Part shown: positions 34,869-43,845 of the stretch, piece by piece
Position numbering within the stretch: position 1 is the first letter of the stretch
Layout: each line of letters begins with the position of its first letter
Assembly: GCA_964370855.1 (NCBI GenBank)
Contig: CAYJMF010000007.1
Span: 1-64,000 of the forward strand
Direction: 5' to 3'
Source of the DNA: JAKLKS01 sp964370855
GTDB lineage: Bacteria > Planctomycetota > JAJSAM01 > JAKLKS01
Length of the DNA: 64,000 nucleotides
Program-made: the position numbers and the translations under genes
Notes under the pieces: generated by a model
The model's input: the letters and a program-made list of their open reading frames with translations, nothing else
Databases searched by the model: none
What the model was told of the DNA's origin: nothing

Positions 34869-35653
34869 GCCCCGTCTCCCTCCACGTGAAGCGGGGGCTC
34901 GGGCGGCTCGCCGCCCTCGCCCGCCCCTTCCGCGCCGTGCCGCGCCGGCGGGTCCTGACCTTCCACGAGATCGGCGATCACCCCTGGGGCTGCACGCCAG
35001 CCCGGTTCGCCACGATCCTCGATCTCCTCCGTGAGAGGGCAGAGGTCGTTCCGCTCGCCGGTCTCCTGGAAGAGGGGGAATCCCCCGGGCTCCGGGTCGC
35101 CCTCGCCTTCGATGACGCCTACGCAGGGGTGGCCCGGAACGCGGCGCCGGCGCTCGAGGCGCGGGGGCTCTCCGCCACGGTCTTCGTGCCCACGGACCTC
35201 CTCGCGGAGGCGACCGCCGTGCCGCGGCAGGATCGGGGGCTCTACGCCGGGGCGCCGCTCATGGGATGGGAGGACGTGGCACGATGGGGGGCGAAGGGGG
35301 TGCTCTCCTTCGAGTCCCACGGAGCGGGCCACATCCGGTACTCGGCATCCTCCGCGGAGGAGGTCGCCGGCGACCTGCGCCGCTCCCGGGAGACCCTCCT
35401 GCAGCGGACCGGCCGGGAGCCCTCCTTCCTGGCCTACCCCTACGGGGACGCGGGGGGTGGTGCGGCGGCCGCCGCGCGGGCGCTCGGGTTCCGGGCCGCC
35501 TTTGGGACCATCCACGGCGGGATCGGCGCGGCCGACGACCCGTTCCGCCTCCGGCGCGTGGACGTGCGCGCGGAGTTCGCGCCCGGGGACGTGATGGCGG
35601 CCCTGCGGGGGGACTGGGACTTCCTCGGGCCCTGGCAGAGGGCGAGGGCGTGA
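34865..35653 (+). CDS. Polysaccharide deacetylase (NodB/CE4 family)
   Basis: A 262-aa NodB-homology enzyme. Motif 1 with catalytic and metal Asp is VALAFDDAYAGV; the metal-binding His motif is SHGAGHIRYS (H-x3-H); the later YPYGDAG segment is the usual arginine/tyrosine-region motif. It removes N-acetyl (or acts on a related group) from a glycan. No signal peptide is evident, so a cytoplasmic or membrane-associated role on the lipid-linked intermediate is possible. GTG start overlaps the double glycosyltransferase stop. Confidence 0.83.
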   Translation: MSPVSLHVKRGLGRLAALARPFRAVPRRRVLTFHEIGDHPWGCTPARFATILDLLRERAEVVPLAGLLEEGESPGLRVALAFDDAYAGVARNAAPALEARGLSATVFVPTDLLAEATAVPRQDRGLYAGAPLMGWEDVARWGAKGVLSFESHGAGHIRYSASSAEEVAGDLRRSRETLLQRTGREPSFLAYPYGDAGGGAAAAARALGFRAAFGTIHGGIGAADDPFRLRRVDVRAEFAPGDVMAALRGDWDFLGPWQRARA

Positions 35654-37233
35654 GCGGGGAGGGGGGGAAGGGCGCGGCACCGGCGGCGGATCCCGCGCCG
35701 ACCGAGGCCGGAAACGTCATGGGGCAGGCCTTCGTCAACGGGACGGGGCTCGTCTACACGACGCTCGTCGGCATCGGCTTCCGCGTCTTCATCGCCCGGA
35801 CGCTCGGGGCGGAGGGGGTGGGGCTCTACTCCCTGGCCATGGCGGTCTGCGCCTTCTCGGCTCTCCTCTACTCGATGGGGGCGGGACAGACCATCAACCG
35901 GTTCCTTCCCGCCTGCATCGGCGCGGGACAGCCGGAGCGGGCGCGCCGGCTCCTCTGGATCACGGGCGGCATCATGGGGGTCGTGAGCGTGGTCCTCTCC
36001 GCCTGGCTCTTCGCCGGCGGGGCCGACCTCGCGGTCCGCCTCTTCGAGGACCCGGGCCTCCCTCCCTACATGCCCTGGGTGGCGGGCCTCCTCCTGGTGC
36101 AGGGGGCCATCGCCTACCTCGGGTGCATCCTCCGGGGGCTTCGCCAGGTGGCGAAGGCCACCATCATCGGCGCCTTCGGCCAGTTCACCCTCAAGGTCCT
36201 CCTCTCGGTCCTCTTCGTCTCCCTCGGGTGGGGCCTCCACGGGTATTTCCTCGCCGATGCCCTCTCGGGGATCGCGGCCGTGGTCCTGCTCGTCTTCGCG
36301 GCAAGGGCCGCCTGGAAGGGCACCCGCTTCTCCCCGGAGCGCAAGCCGCTTGCGGGGGCGATGCTCCCCTTCGCGCTGGCCATGTTCGGGCTCACCTGGC
36401 TCGGTTTCGGCGCCTCCCAGGGGGACAAGCTCATGCTCGGCGCCCTCCTCCCCGCGAGCGCCATCGGGGTCTACGCCACGGCCCTCTCCGTGGGGCTCCT
36501 CCTCCCCTCGGCGCTGGCCGCCACCAACTCGATCCTCGGTCCCACCCTCGCCGAGGCGGCGGCCCGCGGGGACCGCACCGCCATCGCCGATCTCTTCGGG
36601 GCGGCGAGCCGCTGGGTGCTCCTCGTCACCCTGCCCCTCGCCATCGTCTGCCTCGCCTTCGGGCGGAACGTGCTCGCGGTCTTCGGGCCGGAGTTCGTCG
36701 TGGGCTACCCGGTCCTCGTCATCCTCGTCGTCGCCCAGCTCTGGAACGTCGCCACGGGCCCCGTGGGGACGACCCTCGTGATGACCGGCGGTGAGCGCGC
36801 GGAGATCCTCGCCTCGGCGCTCGGCGCCACGGTGACCATCGCGGGCTACGCCGTGGCCATCCCCCGGTGGGGGGCGGAGGGGGCGTCGGCCTCCCTCGGG
36901 GCGGGGATCTTCGTCTCCAACCTCTACCGACTCCTCGTCGTGAAGCGGAGGATGGGCCTCAGCCCCTTCTCCCGGGCCCACCTGGCCATGATTCTCCCGA
37001 CGGGGGCTGCTGTGGCCGTTGCGCTGGCGGTCCGGGCCGCCTTCGGTGAGGCCTCCGGGGGACTGTCCTGCCTGGTCGTTGGAACCGCGGCCGTGGGCGC
37101 GGTCTATGGTCTCATCGCCTGGAAGTGGGGCCTCTCCGCAGGCGATCTCGCCATCGCGCGCGAGGTGGCCGGGAAGGTCCGGAGGAGGCTCCGGCCCGGT
37201 CCCGGCGGTACGGCGGTTCCGGGAAAGGCCTGA
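35650..37233 (+). CDS. wzx: Wzx-type flippase (MOP superfamily)
   Basis: A 527-aa membrane protein with about 14 hydrophobic segments, of the polysaccharide synthase/MurJ-like MOP superfamily. It begins after a polar tail with VMGQAFVNGTGLVYTTLVGIGFRVFIARTLGAEGVGLYSLAMAV, the classic first-helix signature, and repeats with a second-half LGFGASQGDKLMLGALLPASAIGVYATALSV. It moves undecaprenyl-linked repeat units to the periplasm. GTG start overlaps the deacetylase stop (GTGA). High GC. Confidence 0.88.
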   Translation: MSGEGGKGAAPAADPAPTEAGNVMGQAFVNGTGLVYTTLVGIGFRVFIARTLGAEGVGLYSLAMAVCAFSALLYSMGAGQTINRFLPACIGAGQPERARRLLWITGGIMGVVSVVLSAWLFAGGADLAVRLFEDPGLPPYMPWVAGLLLVQGAIAYLGCILRGLRQVAKATIIGAFGQFTLKVLLSVLFVSLGWGLHGYFLADALSGIAAVVLLVFAARAAWKGTRFSPERKPLAGAMLPFALAMFGLTWLGFGASQGDKLMLGALLPASAIGVYATALSVGLLLPSALAATNSILGPTLAEAAARGDRTAIADLFGAASRWVLLVTLPLAIVCLAFGRNVLAVFGPEFVVGYPVLVILVVAQLWNVATGPVGTTLVMTGGERAEILASALGATVTIAGYAVAIPRWGAEGASASLGAGIFVSNLYRLLVVKRRMGLSPFSRAHLAMILPTGAAVAVALAVRAAFGEASGGLSCLVVGTAAVGAVYGLIAWKWGLSAGDLAIAREVAGKVRRRLRPGPGGTAVPGKA

Positions 37234-37246
37234 GAGGGAGTTGGCC

Positions 37247-37453
37247 ATGGAAGGTGCCGATCGGACGGTGCGCCTGCCGGAGGATCTCTGCCGGCGGGTC
37301 GAGGAGGTCTGCGGGAGGAAGGAGGGGGAGTCCTTCGACGCCCTACTCGAGCGGATCCTCCACCTCCTCGTCGCCGACCGGCAGGCCTCCCTCACCGACG
37401 AGGAGGAGGCGCTCCTCCTCCAGCAGCTCCGGGACCTCGGGTACGCGGACTGA
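37247..37453 (+). CDS. Small ribbon-helix-helix-like protein
   Basis: A 68-aa acidic protein. The start TVRLPEDLCRRVEEVCGRKEGESFDALLERILHLLV looks like a ribbon-helix-helix (CopG/Arc) DNA-binding unit: one short strand and two helices. The second part (TDEEEALLLQQLRDLGYAD) resembles the C-terminal tail often found on sulfatase-family proteins, and a sulfatase-fold gene begins four bases later. It could be an operon regulator or a sulfatase accessory protein. Ribosome site GAGAGGGAG upstream. Confidence 0.6.
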   Translation: MEGADRTVRLPEDLCRRVEEVCGRKEGESFDALLERILHLLVADRQASLTDEEEALLLQQLRDLGYAD

Positions 37454-37456
37454 AGG

Positions 37457-38923
37457 ATGACGAACGTGAAGCCGCGCTCCCTCGTCCTCGTCACCGTCGA
37501 CTGCCTGCGCTCCGACTTCGTCGGCGCCTGCGGCTCGACCCGGGGGCTGACGCCGCACATCGACGCCCTCGCGGCGCGGGGCATGACCTTCACCCGGGCC
37601 TACGCGGCGGGGACCCCGACCTACTATGCCTTCCCCGGGATCCTGGCCGGGCGGGAGCCGTTCCGCTACGGGCGGGACGTCGCGGGGATGGCGGCGGGGG
37701 AGAAGGGGCTGGCCGCGCGGTTCCGCGAGGCGGGGTACGCCACGGGGGGCTTCGTGGCCGCCAACCCCTACGTCTCCCGCTCCTACGGCTTCGACCAGGG
37801 GTTCGACACCTTCGAGGACTTCCTGCCCGCGGCGAGGCCGGATCCGCAAGAGGGGGACCGGACCCACAGTCCGGCACTGCTGGCCTCGGGCCTCGCCGAG
37901 ATGATCTCCGGGGGCGGGCTCCGGGGGCCCCTGTCGGACAAGCCGCGCCTCGCCTACGCGCTCCTGAAGGGGCTCTGGGACCAGGGGACCTCGCTCGCGG
38001 CGCGGCGGCCCTATCCCTCCGCGGAGGTGGTGACGGACCGGGCGCTCCGCTGGCTCGGGGAGCAGGGGAGGAAGCCCTTCTTCCTCTGGGTCCACCTCAT
38101 GGACGCCCACCACCCCTACGTGCCCGAGGGGATGGAGGGGGATCCCTCGCTCGGCGGGCGATCCCCGGCGGTCCGGGTGGAGTGGGCGAACCTCGTCTGG
38201 AACCGCGGAACCTCCACGAAGTCACAACTCGATGCCGTGAAGGAGCGGGTAATCTCGCTTTACGCAGCCGGAGTTCGCTGGTGTGACCACCACGTTGGAA
38301 AGGTCGTGACTGCACTATCGGAATCAGTGAACGCGGATGCTGCAGTCTGCGTGACATCGGATCATGGAGAGCACTTCCTTGAGCACGGAGAGCGGTACCA
38401 CAGGCCAGTCTGCCTGTGTGAGGCCATGGTCCGTGTTCCCGTAGTCTTGTCCGCCCCAAAGCTCCCAGCTGCGACACGTGTCGAGTGTCCCGTAAGCATG
38501 GTCGGGTTACCCGGGACGCTGCTGGATGTGACGGTCGGAGAACGAGGAGGTCACCACTCATGGTGGTCGACGGCGGGGGCGCCGGCAGTAGATGCAGGAA
38601 GGGTGCCCGTTGTCGAGACCGCTTTTGGTGTGAGTCGCCCAACTGTAGGCGAGTTTGGGCGGGGCCTTGTCGCTGCGGTGGGCCCCACGCGCAAAGTGGT
38701 CCTTGACGAGGAGGGGCGACTCCGTGTGTTCGAAGTGGGTGGTGAGGTTGCCAATGAGCGTGACGGACAACACGATCCATCATCACCGGAACTTCGATCG
38801 CTGATTGCGGCGCTTCGCACGCGCATGGACGGCCGACGAGGTGGCGTCTGGGAACGCCGTGCGGAACTCCTCGGAGTGGCTCTCCGGATGCCGACAGGCG
38901 AGCCGAATTCGCCGCAATTGTAG
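37457..38923 (+). CDS. Sulfatase/alkaline-phosphatase-superfamily protein with atypical nucleophile site
   Basis: A 488-aa sulfatase-fold protein, probably adding or removing a sulfate or phospho-substituent on the polymer. Metal-site motifs are clear: LVTVDCLRSDF near the start and VTSDHGEHFLEHGE in the middle. The usual C/S-x-P-S-R formylglycine box is replaced by AGTPTYYAFPGILAG (Thr in place of Cys/Ser), as in some sulfatase-fold transferases, so hydrolysis by formylglycine is unlikely. No signal peptide or membrane helix. The first ~250 codons are GC-rich; from about 38212 the GC content drops, a mosaic gene like the double glycosyltransferase. Confidence 0.75.
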   Translation: MTNVKPRSLVLVTVDCLRSDFVGACGSTRGLTPHIDALAARGMTFTRAYAAGTPTYYAFPGILAGREPFRYGRDVAGMAAGEKGLAARFREAGYATGGFVAANPYVSRSYGFDQGFDTFEDFLPAARPDPQEGDRTHSPALLASGLAEMISGGGLRGPLSDKPRLAYALLKGLWDQGTSLAARRPYPSAEVVTDRALRWLGEQGRKPFFLWVHLMDAHHPYVPEGMEGDPSLGGRSPAVRVEWANLVWNRGTSTKSQLDAVKERVISLYAAGVRWCDHHVGKVVTALSESVNADAAVCVTSDHGEHFLEHGERYHRPVCLCEAMVRVPVVLSAPKLPAATRVECPVSMVGLPGTLLDVTVGERGGHHSWWSTAGAPAVDAGRVPVVETAFGVSRPTVGEFGRGLVAAVGPTRKVVLDEEGRLRVFEVGGEVANERDGQHDPSSPELRSLIAALRTRMDGRRGGVWERRAELLGVALRMPTGEPNSPQL

Positions 38924-39064
38924 GGGAGAAAAGCGCTGGCCTATTGTCGTTTTCCAAAGAGATGCCGGGGCCGCTCGAATTCTCATCGAACTCGAACGGC
39001 ATGTTGGAAGCGAAGTGGTCTTCCCGGAACGTGGTGACCGAACTCCGAAGAGAGGCCAACGGGA

Positions 39065-39832
39065 ATGAGCAAGGGACTGATGCGCACAATGGCCAGGTGG
39101 GGAGTCCGTTCAATCCTGATGCGGGGGAAGGGGCCGCACAGTATCGTGGCGGGAAGGTGCAGGGGTCTGAAGATGCATGGGGCCACGGCATCCTATCTGC
39201 TTTCTCTCGCCGAGCCGGAGTTGAGGTGGGCCATTCGAAAGTACGTCAATCGTGGTGATGTGGTGCTCGACATCGGCGCAAACGTCGGGTTCTTCACGAT
39301 GTATGCGGCGATCGGAGTGGGCTCCGAAGGATGTGTATTGGCATTCGAACCGGTTCCCCCGACCTTTTCCGTGCTTGAAGCCAATGTCAAGGACAACGGG
39401 CTGAATAATGTTATTGCCCTCAATGTGGCGGTTTCCGACAAGGAGGGGAAGGCGATCATCAGAGTTCCACGGCAGGCCCACTCGATGGCCAGCCTGTACT
39501 GGCACAAGGGCGATGCTGACTCCGTCGAGTACGAGATACGAACGAGACCACTGGATTCGCTGTCTGAGTTGGCCGGAAGACCTGTTGGTTTCGCCAAGGT
39601 GGATGTCGAGGGAGCGGAGGGCGATGTCCTCTCCGGGATGAGGGGTCTCCTGAGCCGGGATCGCCCGGTGGTATTCCTGGAATGTTCTGACATCGGTCGG
39701 AGGGTGTCATGGGATGTGCTGAAGGCGGAAGGTTACCGGTGCTTTGATGCGGCGACGCCTGCTTTTGAGATAGTGGACTTTACCAGCTTCAGGCACAGTA
39801 ATTTCTTGTGGATTCCCGATCGGGGAAAGTGA
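39065..39832 (+). CDS. FkbM-family SAM methyltransferase
   Basis: A 255-aa class I methyltransferase of the FkbM family, which usually O-methylates sugars. SAM motif I is VVLDIGANVGFFTMYA; acidic motif VLAFEPVPPTFSVLEANV; later VGFAKVDVEGAEGDVLSGM, the family hallmark KxDVEGxE. ATG follows a GAGAGGCC ribosome site. The 141 bp upstream have no gene. Low-GC tract; the GC background resumes at the next gene. Confidence 0.87.
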   Translation: MSKGLMRTMARWGVRSILMRGKGPHSIVAGRCRGLKMHGATASYLLSLAEPELRWAIRKYVNRGDVVLDIGANVGFFTMYAAIGVGSEGCVLAFEPVPPTFSVLEANVKDNGLNNVIALNVAVSDKEGKAIIRVPRQAHSMASLYWHKGDADSVEYEIRTRPLDSLSELAGRPVGFAKVDVEGAEGDVLSGMRGLLSRDRPVVFLECSDIGRRVSWDVLKAEGYRCFDAATPAFEIVDFTSFRHSNFLWIPDRGK

Positions 39833-39890
39833 TCTTGCTGGGTCGTCTTGTGGATGGCAATGTGGGTTGAGCGTACCCAGGAATGACGAA

Positions 39891-41642
39891 ATGAACATCC
39901 TCGGCATCAACGCCTACCACGGCGACGCGTCCGCCGTCCTCGTGCAGGACGGGCGCCTCGTCGCCGCCGTGGAGGAGGAGCGGTTCAACCGGCTGAAGCA
40001 CTGGGCCGGCTTCCCCGCTGAGGCGATCCGGTACTGCCTCCGGGAGGGAGGCATCGGGGTCGGCGACCTCGACCACGTGGCCGTCGGCCGCGACCCGAAG
40101 GCCCACCTCCACAAGAAGATCCTCTTCGCGCTCTCCCGGGGACCGAGCCTCGGCCTCGTGAAGGACCGCCTCGCCAACGCCGCCCGGGTGGGGGACATGA
40201 AGGCGGCCCTCGCCGCGGCGCTCGGCGTGGAGGGGAAGGGGATCCGGGCGAAGTTCCACAAGGTCGAGCACCACCGCGCCCACATGGCCTCGGCCTTCCT
40301 GGTGTCCCCCTTCGAGGAGGCGGCACTCCTCTCCATCGACGGCTTCGGCGACTTCGTGAGCGCCATGTGGGGCCGCGGGCGGGGGAACCGCATCGAGAGC
40401 GACGGCTACGTCCCCTTCCCCCACTCCCTCGGCATCCTCTACACCGCGGTGACCCAGTACATCGGGTTCCCGAAGTACGGCGACGAGTACAAGGTGATGG
40501 GCCTCGCGCCCTACGGGAAGCCGACCTACCTCGAGGAGTTCCGGAAGATCGTCCGCGGAAGCCCCGACGGTTACGACCTCGACCTCGACTTCTTCCTCCA
40601 CCACTCCGACGGCGTGCCCATGGTGTGGGACGGGGGGGAGCCGACCATCGGACGGGTCTACTCGGAGAAGTTCGTGGAGCGGTTCGGCCCCGCGCGTGCG
40701 AAGGGGGAGCCGCTGGAGAAGCGCCACGAGGACCTCGCCGCCTCCGTGCAGGCGGTCTGCGAGGAGACGATCTTCGGCCTCCTCCGGGGCCTCCACGAGA
40801 GGACCGGCCTCGACCGCCTCTGCCTCGCCGGCGGCGTCGGCTTCAACTCCGTGGCCAACGGGAAGATCCTCGACGAGACCCCCTTCACGGACCTCTACAT
40901 CCAGCCCGCCGCCGGGGACGCCGGGACGGCGCTGGGCGCGGCCTTCTACGTCTGGAACCACGTGCTCGGGAACCCCCGCACCTTCGTCATGGAGCACGCA
41001 TACTGGGGACCCGGCGCGGGGGACGGGGCCATCGACGGGGCCTTCGCCGCGAGGAAGGCGGACCTCGAGGCCGCCGGTGTTTCGCTCCGCTCCTTCGCCG
41101 ACGAGGGGGACCTCTGCCGGGAGACCGCCCGGGCCGTCGCGGCGGGGAAGGTGGTGGGCTGGTTCCAGGGGCGCATGGAGTGGGGGCCGAGGGCGCTCGG
41201 CAACCGCTCCATCCTGGCCGATCCTCGGCGCACCGACATGCGGGACCGGATCAACGAGATCATCAAGAAGCGGGAGAACTTCCGCCCCTTCTGCCCCTCC
41301 ATCCTCGAGGAGGCGGTGCCGGAGTACTTCGAGCGGGACCACCCGGAGCCCTTCATGATCCGGGTCTACCCGGTGCGGAAGGAGAAGCAGGGGGTCATCC
41401 CCGCGGTGACCCACGTGGACGGGACCGGCCGGCTCCAGAGCGTGTCGGACCGGCAGAACCCGCTCTACGCGAAACTCCTCCGGGCCTTCAGGGACGAGAC
41501 GGGGGTGCCGGTGCTCCTCAACACGTCCTTCAACGAGAACGAGCCCATCGTCACCCGGCCCGAGGAGGCGCTGGACTGCTTCCTCCGGACCCGGATGGAC
41601 GTGCTGGTGATGGGGAAGCGGATGGCCACGAGGAAGGGATAG
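39891..41642 (+). CDS. Carbamoyltransferase (NodU/CmcH family)
   Basis: A 583-aa O-carbamoyltransferase. The N-terminal actin-like domain starts MNILGINAYHGDASAVLVQDGRLVAAVEEERFNR and carries the active-site histidines in VEHHRAHMASAF and ALLSIDGFGDFVS. The C-terminal Carbam_trans_C domain has GRMEWGPRALGNRSILADPR, FRPFCPSILEE and VLLNTSFNENEPIV. It would carbamoylate a sugar hydroxyl of the polymer, as NodU does on Nod factors. ATG at 39891 is preferred over the upstream 39867 because it matches the family start. High GC. Confidence 0.92.
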   Translation: MNILGINAYHGDASAVLVQDGRLVAAVEEERFNRLKHWAGFPAEAIRYCLREGGIGVGDLDHVAVGRDPKAHLHKKILFALSRGPSLGLVKDRLANAARVGDMKAALAAALGVEGKGIRAKFHKVEHHRAHMASAFLVSPFEEAALLSIDGFGDFVSAMWGRGRGNRIESDGYVPFPHSLGILYTAVTQYIGFPKYGDEYKVMGLAPYGKPTYLEEFRKIVRGSPDGYDLDLDFFLHHSDGVPMVWDGGEPTIGRVYSEKFVERFGPARAKGEPLEKRHEDLAASVQAVCEETIFGLLRGLHERTGLDRLCLAGGVGFNSVANGKILDETPFTDLYIQPAAGDAGTALGAAFYVWNHVLGNPRTFVMEHAYWGPGAGDGAIDGAFAARKADLEAAGVSLRSFADEGDLCRETARAVAAGKVVGWFQGRMEWGPRALGNRSILADPRRTDMRDRINEIIKKRENFRPFCPSILEEAVPEYFERDHPEPFMIRVYPVRKEKQGVIPAVTHVDGTGRLQSVSDRQNPLYAKLLRAFRDETGVPVLLNTSFNENEPIVTRPEEALDCFLRTRMDVLVMGKRMATRKG

Positions 41643-41645
41643 GCG

Positions 41646-42674
41646 ATGGGAAACCGACGGGCGCTGGTCACGGGCATCACCGGGCAGGACGGCTCCTACC
41701 TCGCGGAGCTCCTCCTCGGCAAGGGGTACGAGGTGCACGGCGTCATCCGCCGCTCCTCGTCCTTCAACACGGGGCGCATCGATCACCTCTACCGGGATCC
41801 CCACGGGAAGGGGGTGAAGCTCCACCTCCACTTCGGGGACCTCGTGGACGAGGGGGGGCTGCGGCGCCTCCTGAGCGAGGTGGAACCCGACGAGATCTAC
41901 AACCTCGCCGCGCAGTCCCACGTGCGGGTCTCCTTCGACCAGCCCTCCTACACGGTGGAGGTGGACGCGCTGGGGACCATCCGCTTCCTCGAGGCGATCC
42001 GGGATCACGGGCGGCCGGCCCGGTTCTACCAGGCCTCCTCGAGCGAGATGTTCGGCTCGACGCCGCCGCCGCAGGGGGAGGACACGCCGTTCCATCCCCG
42101 CTCCCCCTACGCCTGCGCGAAGGTGTTCTCCTTCCACCAGGTGGTGAACTACCGCGAGGCCTACGGGATGTACGCGGTGAACGGGATCCTCTTCAACCAT
42201 GAGTCGCCCCGCCGCGGCGAGACCTTCGTGACGCGGAAGGTCACCCGGGCCGCCACGCGCATCAAGCTCGGGCTCCAGGAGAAGCTCTTCCTCGGAAACC
42301 TGGAGGCGCGGCGGGACTGGGGGTTCGCGGGGGACTACGTGGAGGGGATGTGGCGGATGCTGCAGCAGGATGTGCCCGACGACTTCGTGCTCGCGACGGG
42401 GGAGGCGCACTCCGTGCGGGAGCTCTGCGAGGAGGCCTTCGGGCTTGTGGGGCTCGACTGGCGGAAGCACGTCGAGGAGGACCCGCGCTACCGGCGGCCT
42501 TCGGAGGTGGACCATCTCTGCGGGGACGCGGGGAAGGCGCGGCGGGTGCTCGGCTGGAAGCCGGCGGTCGGGTTCAAGGAGCTGGTGAGGATGATGGTGG
42601 AGTCGGACCTCCGGCTCGCGGAGCGGGAGAGGCTGCTGCGCGACCACGGGCACGACGAGAGGGACCGGTCATGA
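41646..42674 (+). CDS. gmd: GDP-mannose 4,6-dehydratase
   Basis: A 342-aa extended SDR: GDP-D-mannose to GDP-4-keto-6-deoxymannose. Typical throughout: ALVTGITGQDGSYLAELLLGKGYEVHGVIRRSSSFNTGRIDHLY, YQASSSEMFGS, the catalytic YACAK, LFNHESPRRGETFVTRKVTRA and GNLEARRDWGFAGDYVEGMW. Three bases separate it from the carbamoyltransferase. It feeds GDP-L-fucose synthase: first the truncated copy right after it, and the intact one at 46314. Confidence 0.95.
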   Translation: MGNRRALVTGITGQDGSYLAELLLGKGYEVHGVIRRSSSFNTGRIDHLYRDPHGKGVKLHLHFGDLVDEGGLRRLLSEVEPDEIYNLAAQSHVRVSFDQPSYTVEVDALGTIRFLEAIRDHGRPARFYQASSSEMFGSTPPPQGEDTPFHPRSPYACAKVFSFHQVVNYREAYGMYAVNGILFNHESPRRGETFVTRKVTRAATRIKLGLQEKLFLGNLEARRDWGFAGDYVEGMWRMLQQDVPDDFVLATGEAHSVRELCEEAFGLVGLDWRKHVEEDPRYRRPSEVDHLCGDAGKARRVLGWKPAVGFKELVRMMVESDLRLAERERLLRDHGHDERDRS

Positions 42675-42896
42675 ACCTCCGCGGCAAGCGGATCCTCGTC
42701 ACCGGCGGGGACGGCTTCCTCGGCGGGCACCTGGTGCCCCGCCTCGAGGCGGCCAGCGGGCTCCCCGTCGCCGTCCCGCGGTTCCCGGAGTACGACCTTA
42801 CGGACCGGGAGCACGCGCGGCGGATGTACCGGGAGTTCAGGCCCGAGGTGGTCATGCACCTCGCCGCCATGGTGGGGGGGGATCGGGGACAACCGA
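42671..42896 (+). pseudogene. Truncated GDP-L-fucose synthase (fcl) 5' fragment
   Basis: The first ~75 codons of a GDP-L-fucose synthase gene, starting ATGA-overlapped with gmd, closely matching the intact copy at 46314-47255. In the shared AAMVGG codons the run of G has eight bases here and seven in the intact gene, shifting the frame, and homology ends about 15 bases later. The following 235 bp (to 43134) contain no recognisable gene. This is the natural place of fcl after gmd, so the remnant marks where a 3.4-kb segment was inserted. Confidence 0.83.
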
Positions 42897-43134
42897 AGGA
42901 GGACTCCCATTCGCCGAACCAGACGGACCTCCACGTCCAGAGTGTGATGGTGTTGAATTCGGCCCTCTTTCAGGGCGCGCCAAGTCCGCGGAAGGGGAAG
43001 AGAATGATGGTGTCGGACCTCCATATCGCAGCGCGCGAGAGAACATTGCGGGTTCGCAATCAAGGCGGGAGGAATAGATCCATGTTGCACTGCCCTGTCG
43101 CAGGCACATCGCTGGCAACGAAAGAGGAGACGGC

Positions 43135-43845
43135 ATGACCTGGCGGACTCACCCGCTGCTGATCCTGTTGAGGGCCATCGGTCGGAGAACGGGCCTTAAT
43201 CCCCTGCTTTCTCCCTTGGTTTCCAGGGCAGGCTATGAAACACGTTTCCAGGAAGAGGTCATCGGGGGTGTTCATCGGGATGATTGCGTGTGGGACATCG
43301 GTGCAAACATCGGGTTCTACACGGCTCTTTTTTCGGATGCTGTCGGAGAAAAGGGACGAGTGGTTGCGTTCGAACCAAGCCCACTGAACCACCAGCAGCT
43401 GCAGGAGGCGATGAAGGGGAGGAGGAACATCAGTTTACTCCCCTGGGCCCTCGGGGACCTCGACGGGACGGTCTCGTTCCAGCAGGGCGAGGATGATCTC
43501 GGGGCTACTAGTCGTGTGGTGAGCAACTCAGTCGAGAATGAACCTGGCGGGGAGAGTGTTCGCGTGGTTCGAGGGGACGATCTTGTCCATAGGGGTGATG
43601 TGCCACCCCCGAACGTGGTCAAGATCGATACGGAGGGATGGGAACTCCATGTGCTGCGCGGCATGAAGGACATCCTGAAGAGTCCCGCACTGCGACTTCT
43701 CTGTATCGAGGTCCACTTCGGCCTCCTCGCGCAACAGGGAACGGGTGGCGGTCCGCGCGAGGTCGAGAGCATACTCCATGAAGCGGGTTTCGGAATCAAG
43801 TGGCCGGATCCCTCCCACATCGTGGCTTCTCGCACGCGCCCATGA
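43135..43845 (+). CDS. FkbM-family SAM methyltransferase
   Basis: A 236-aa methyltransferase of the FkbM family, unlike the one at 39065 in detail. Motif I: VWDIGANIGFYTALFSDA; acidic loop VVAFEPSPLNHQQLQ; VVKIDTEGWELHVLRGM is the family KxDTEGxE-like motif. Good ribosome site (AGAGGAG) 7 nt before the ATG. First gene of the inserted three-gene segment 43135-46219, whose genes overlap one another. Confidence 0.85.
   Translation: MTWRTHPLLILLRAIGRRTGLNPLLSPLVSRAGYETRFQEEVIGGVHRDDCVWDIGANIGFYTALFSDAVGEKGRVVAFEPSPLNHQQLQEAMKGRRNISLLPWALGDLDGTVSFQQGEDDLGATSRVVSNSVENEPGGESVRVVRGDDLVHRGDVPPPNVVKIDTEGWELHVLRGMKDILKSPALRLLCIEVHFGLLAQQGTGGGPREVESILHEAGFGIKWPDPSHIVASRTRP

Noticed and set aside
42897..43134. 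Possible small gene between the fcl fragment and the FkbM gene.
   Set aside because: No frame with ribosome site or recognisable product; the sequence is probably junction debris of the insertion.
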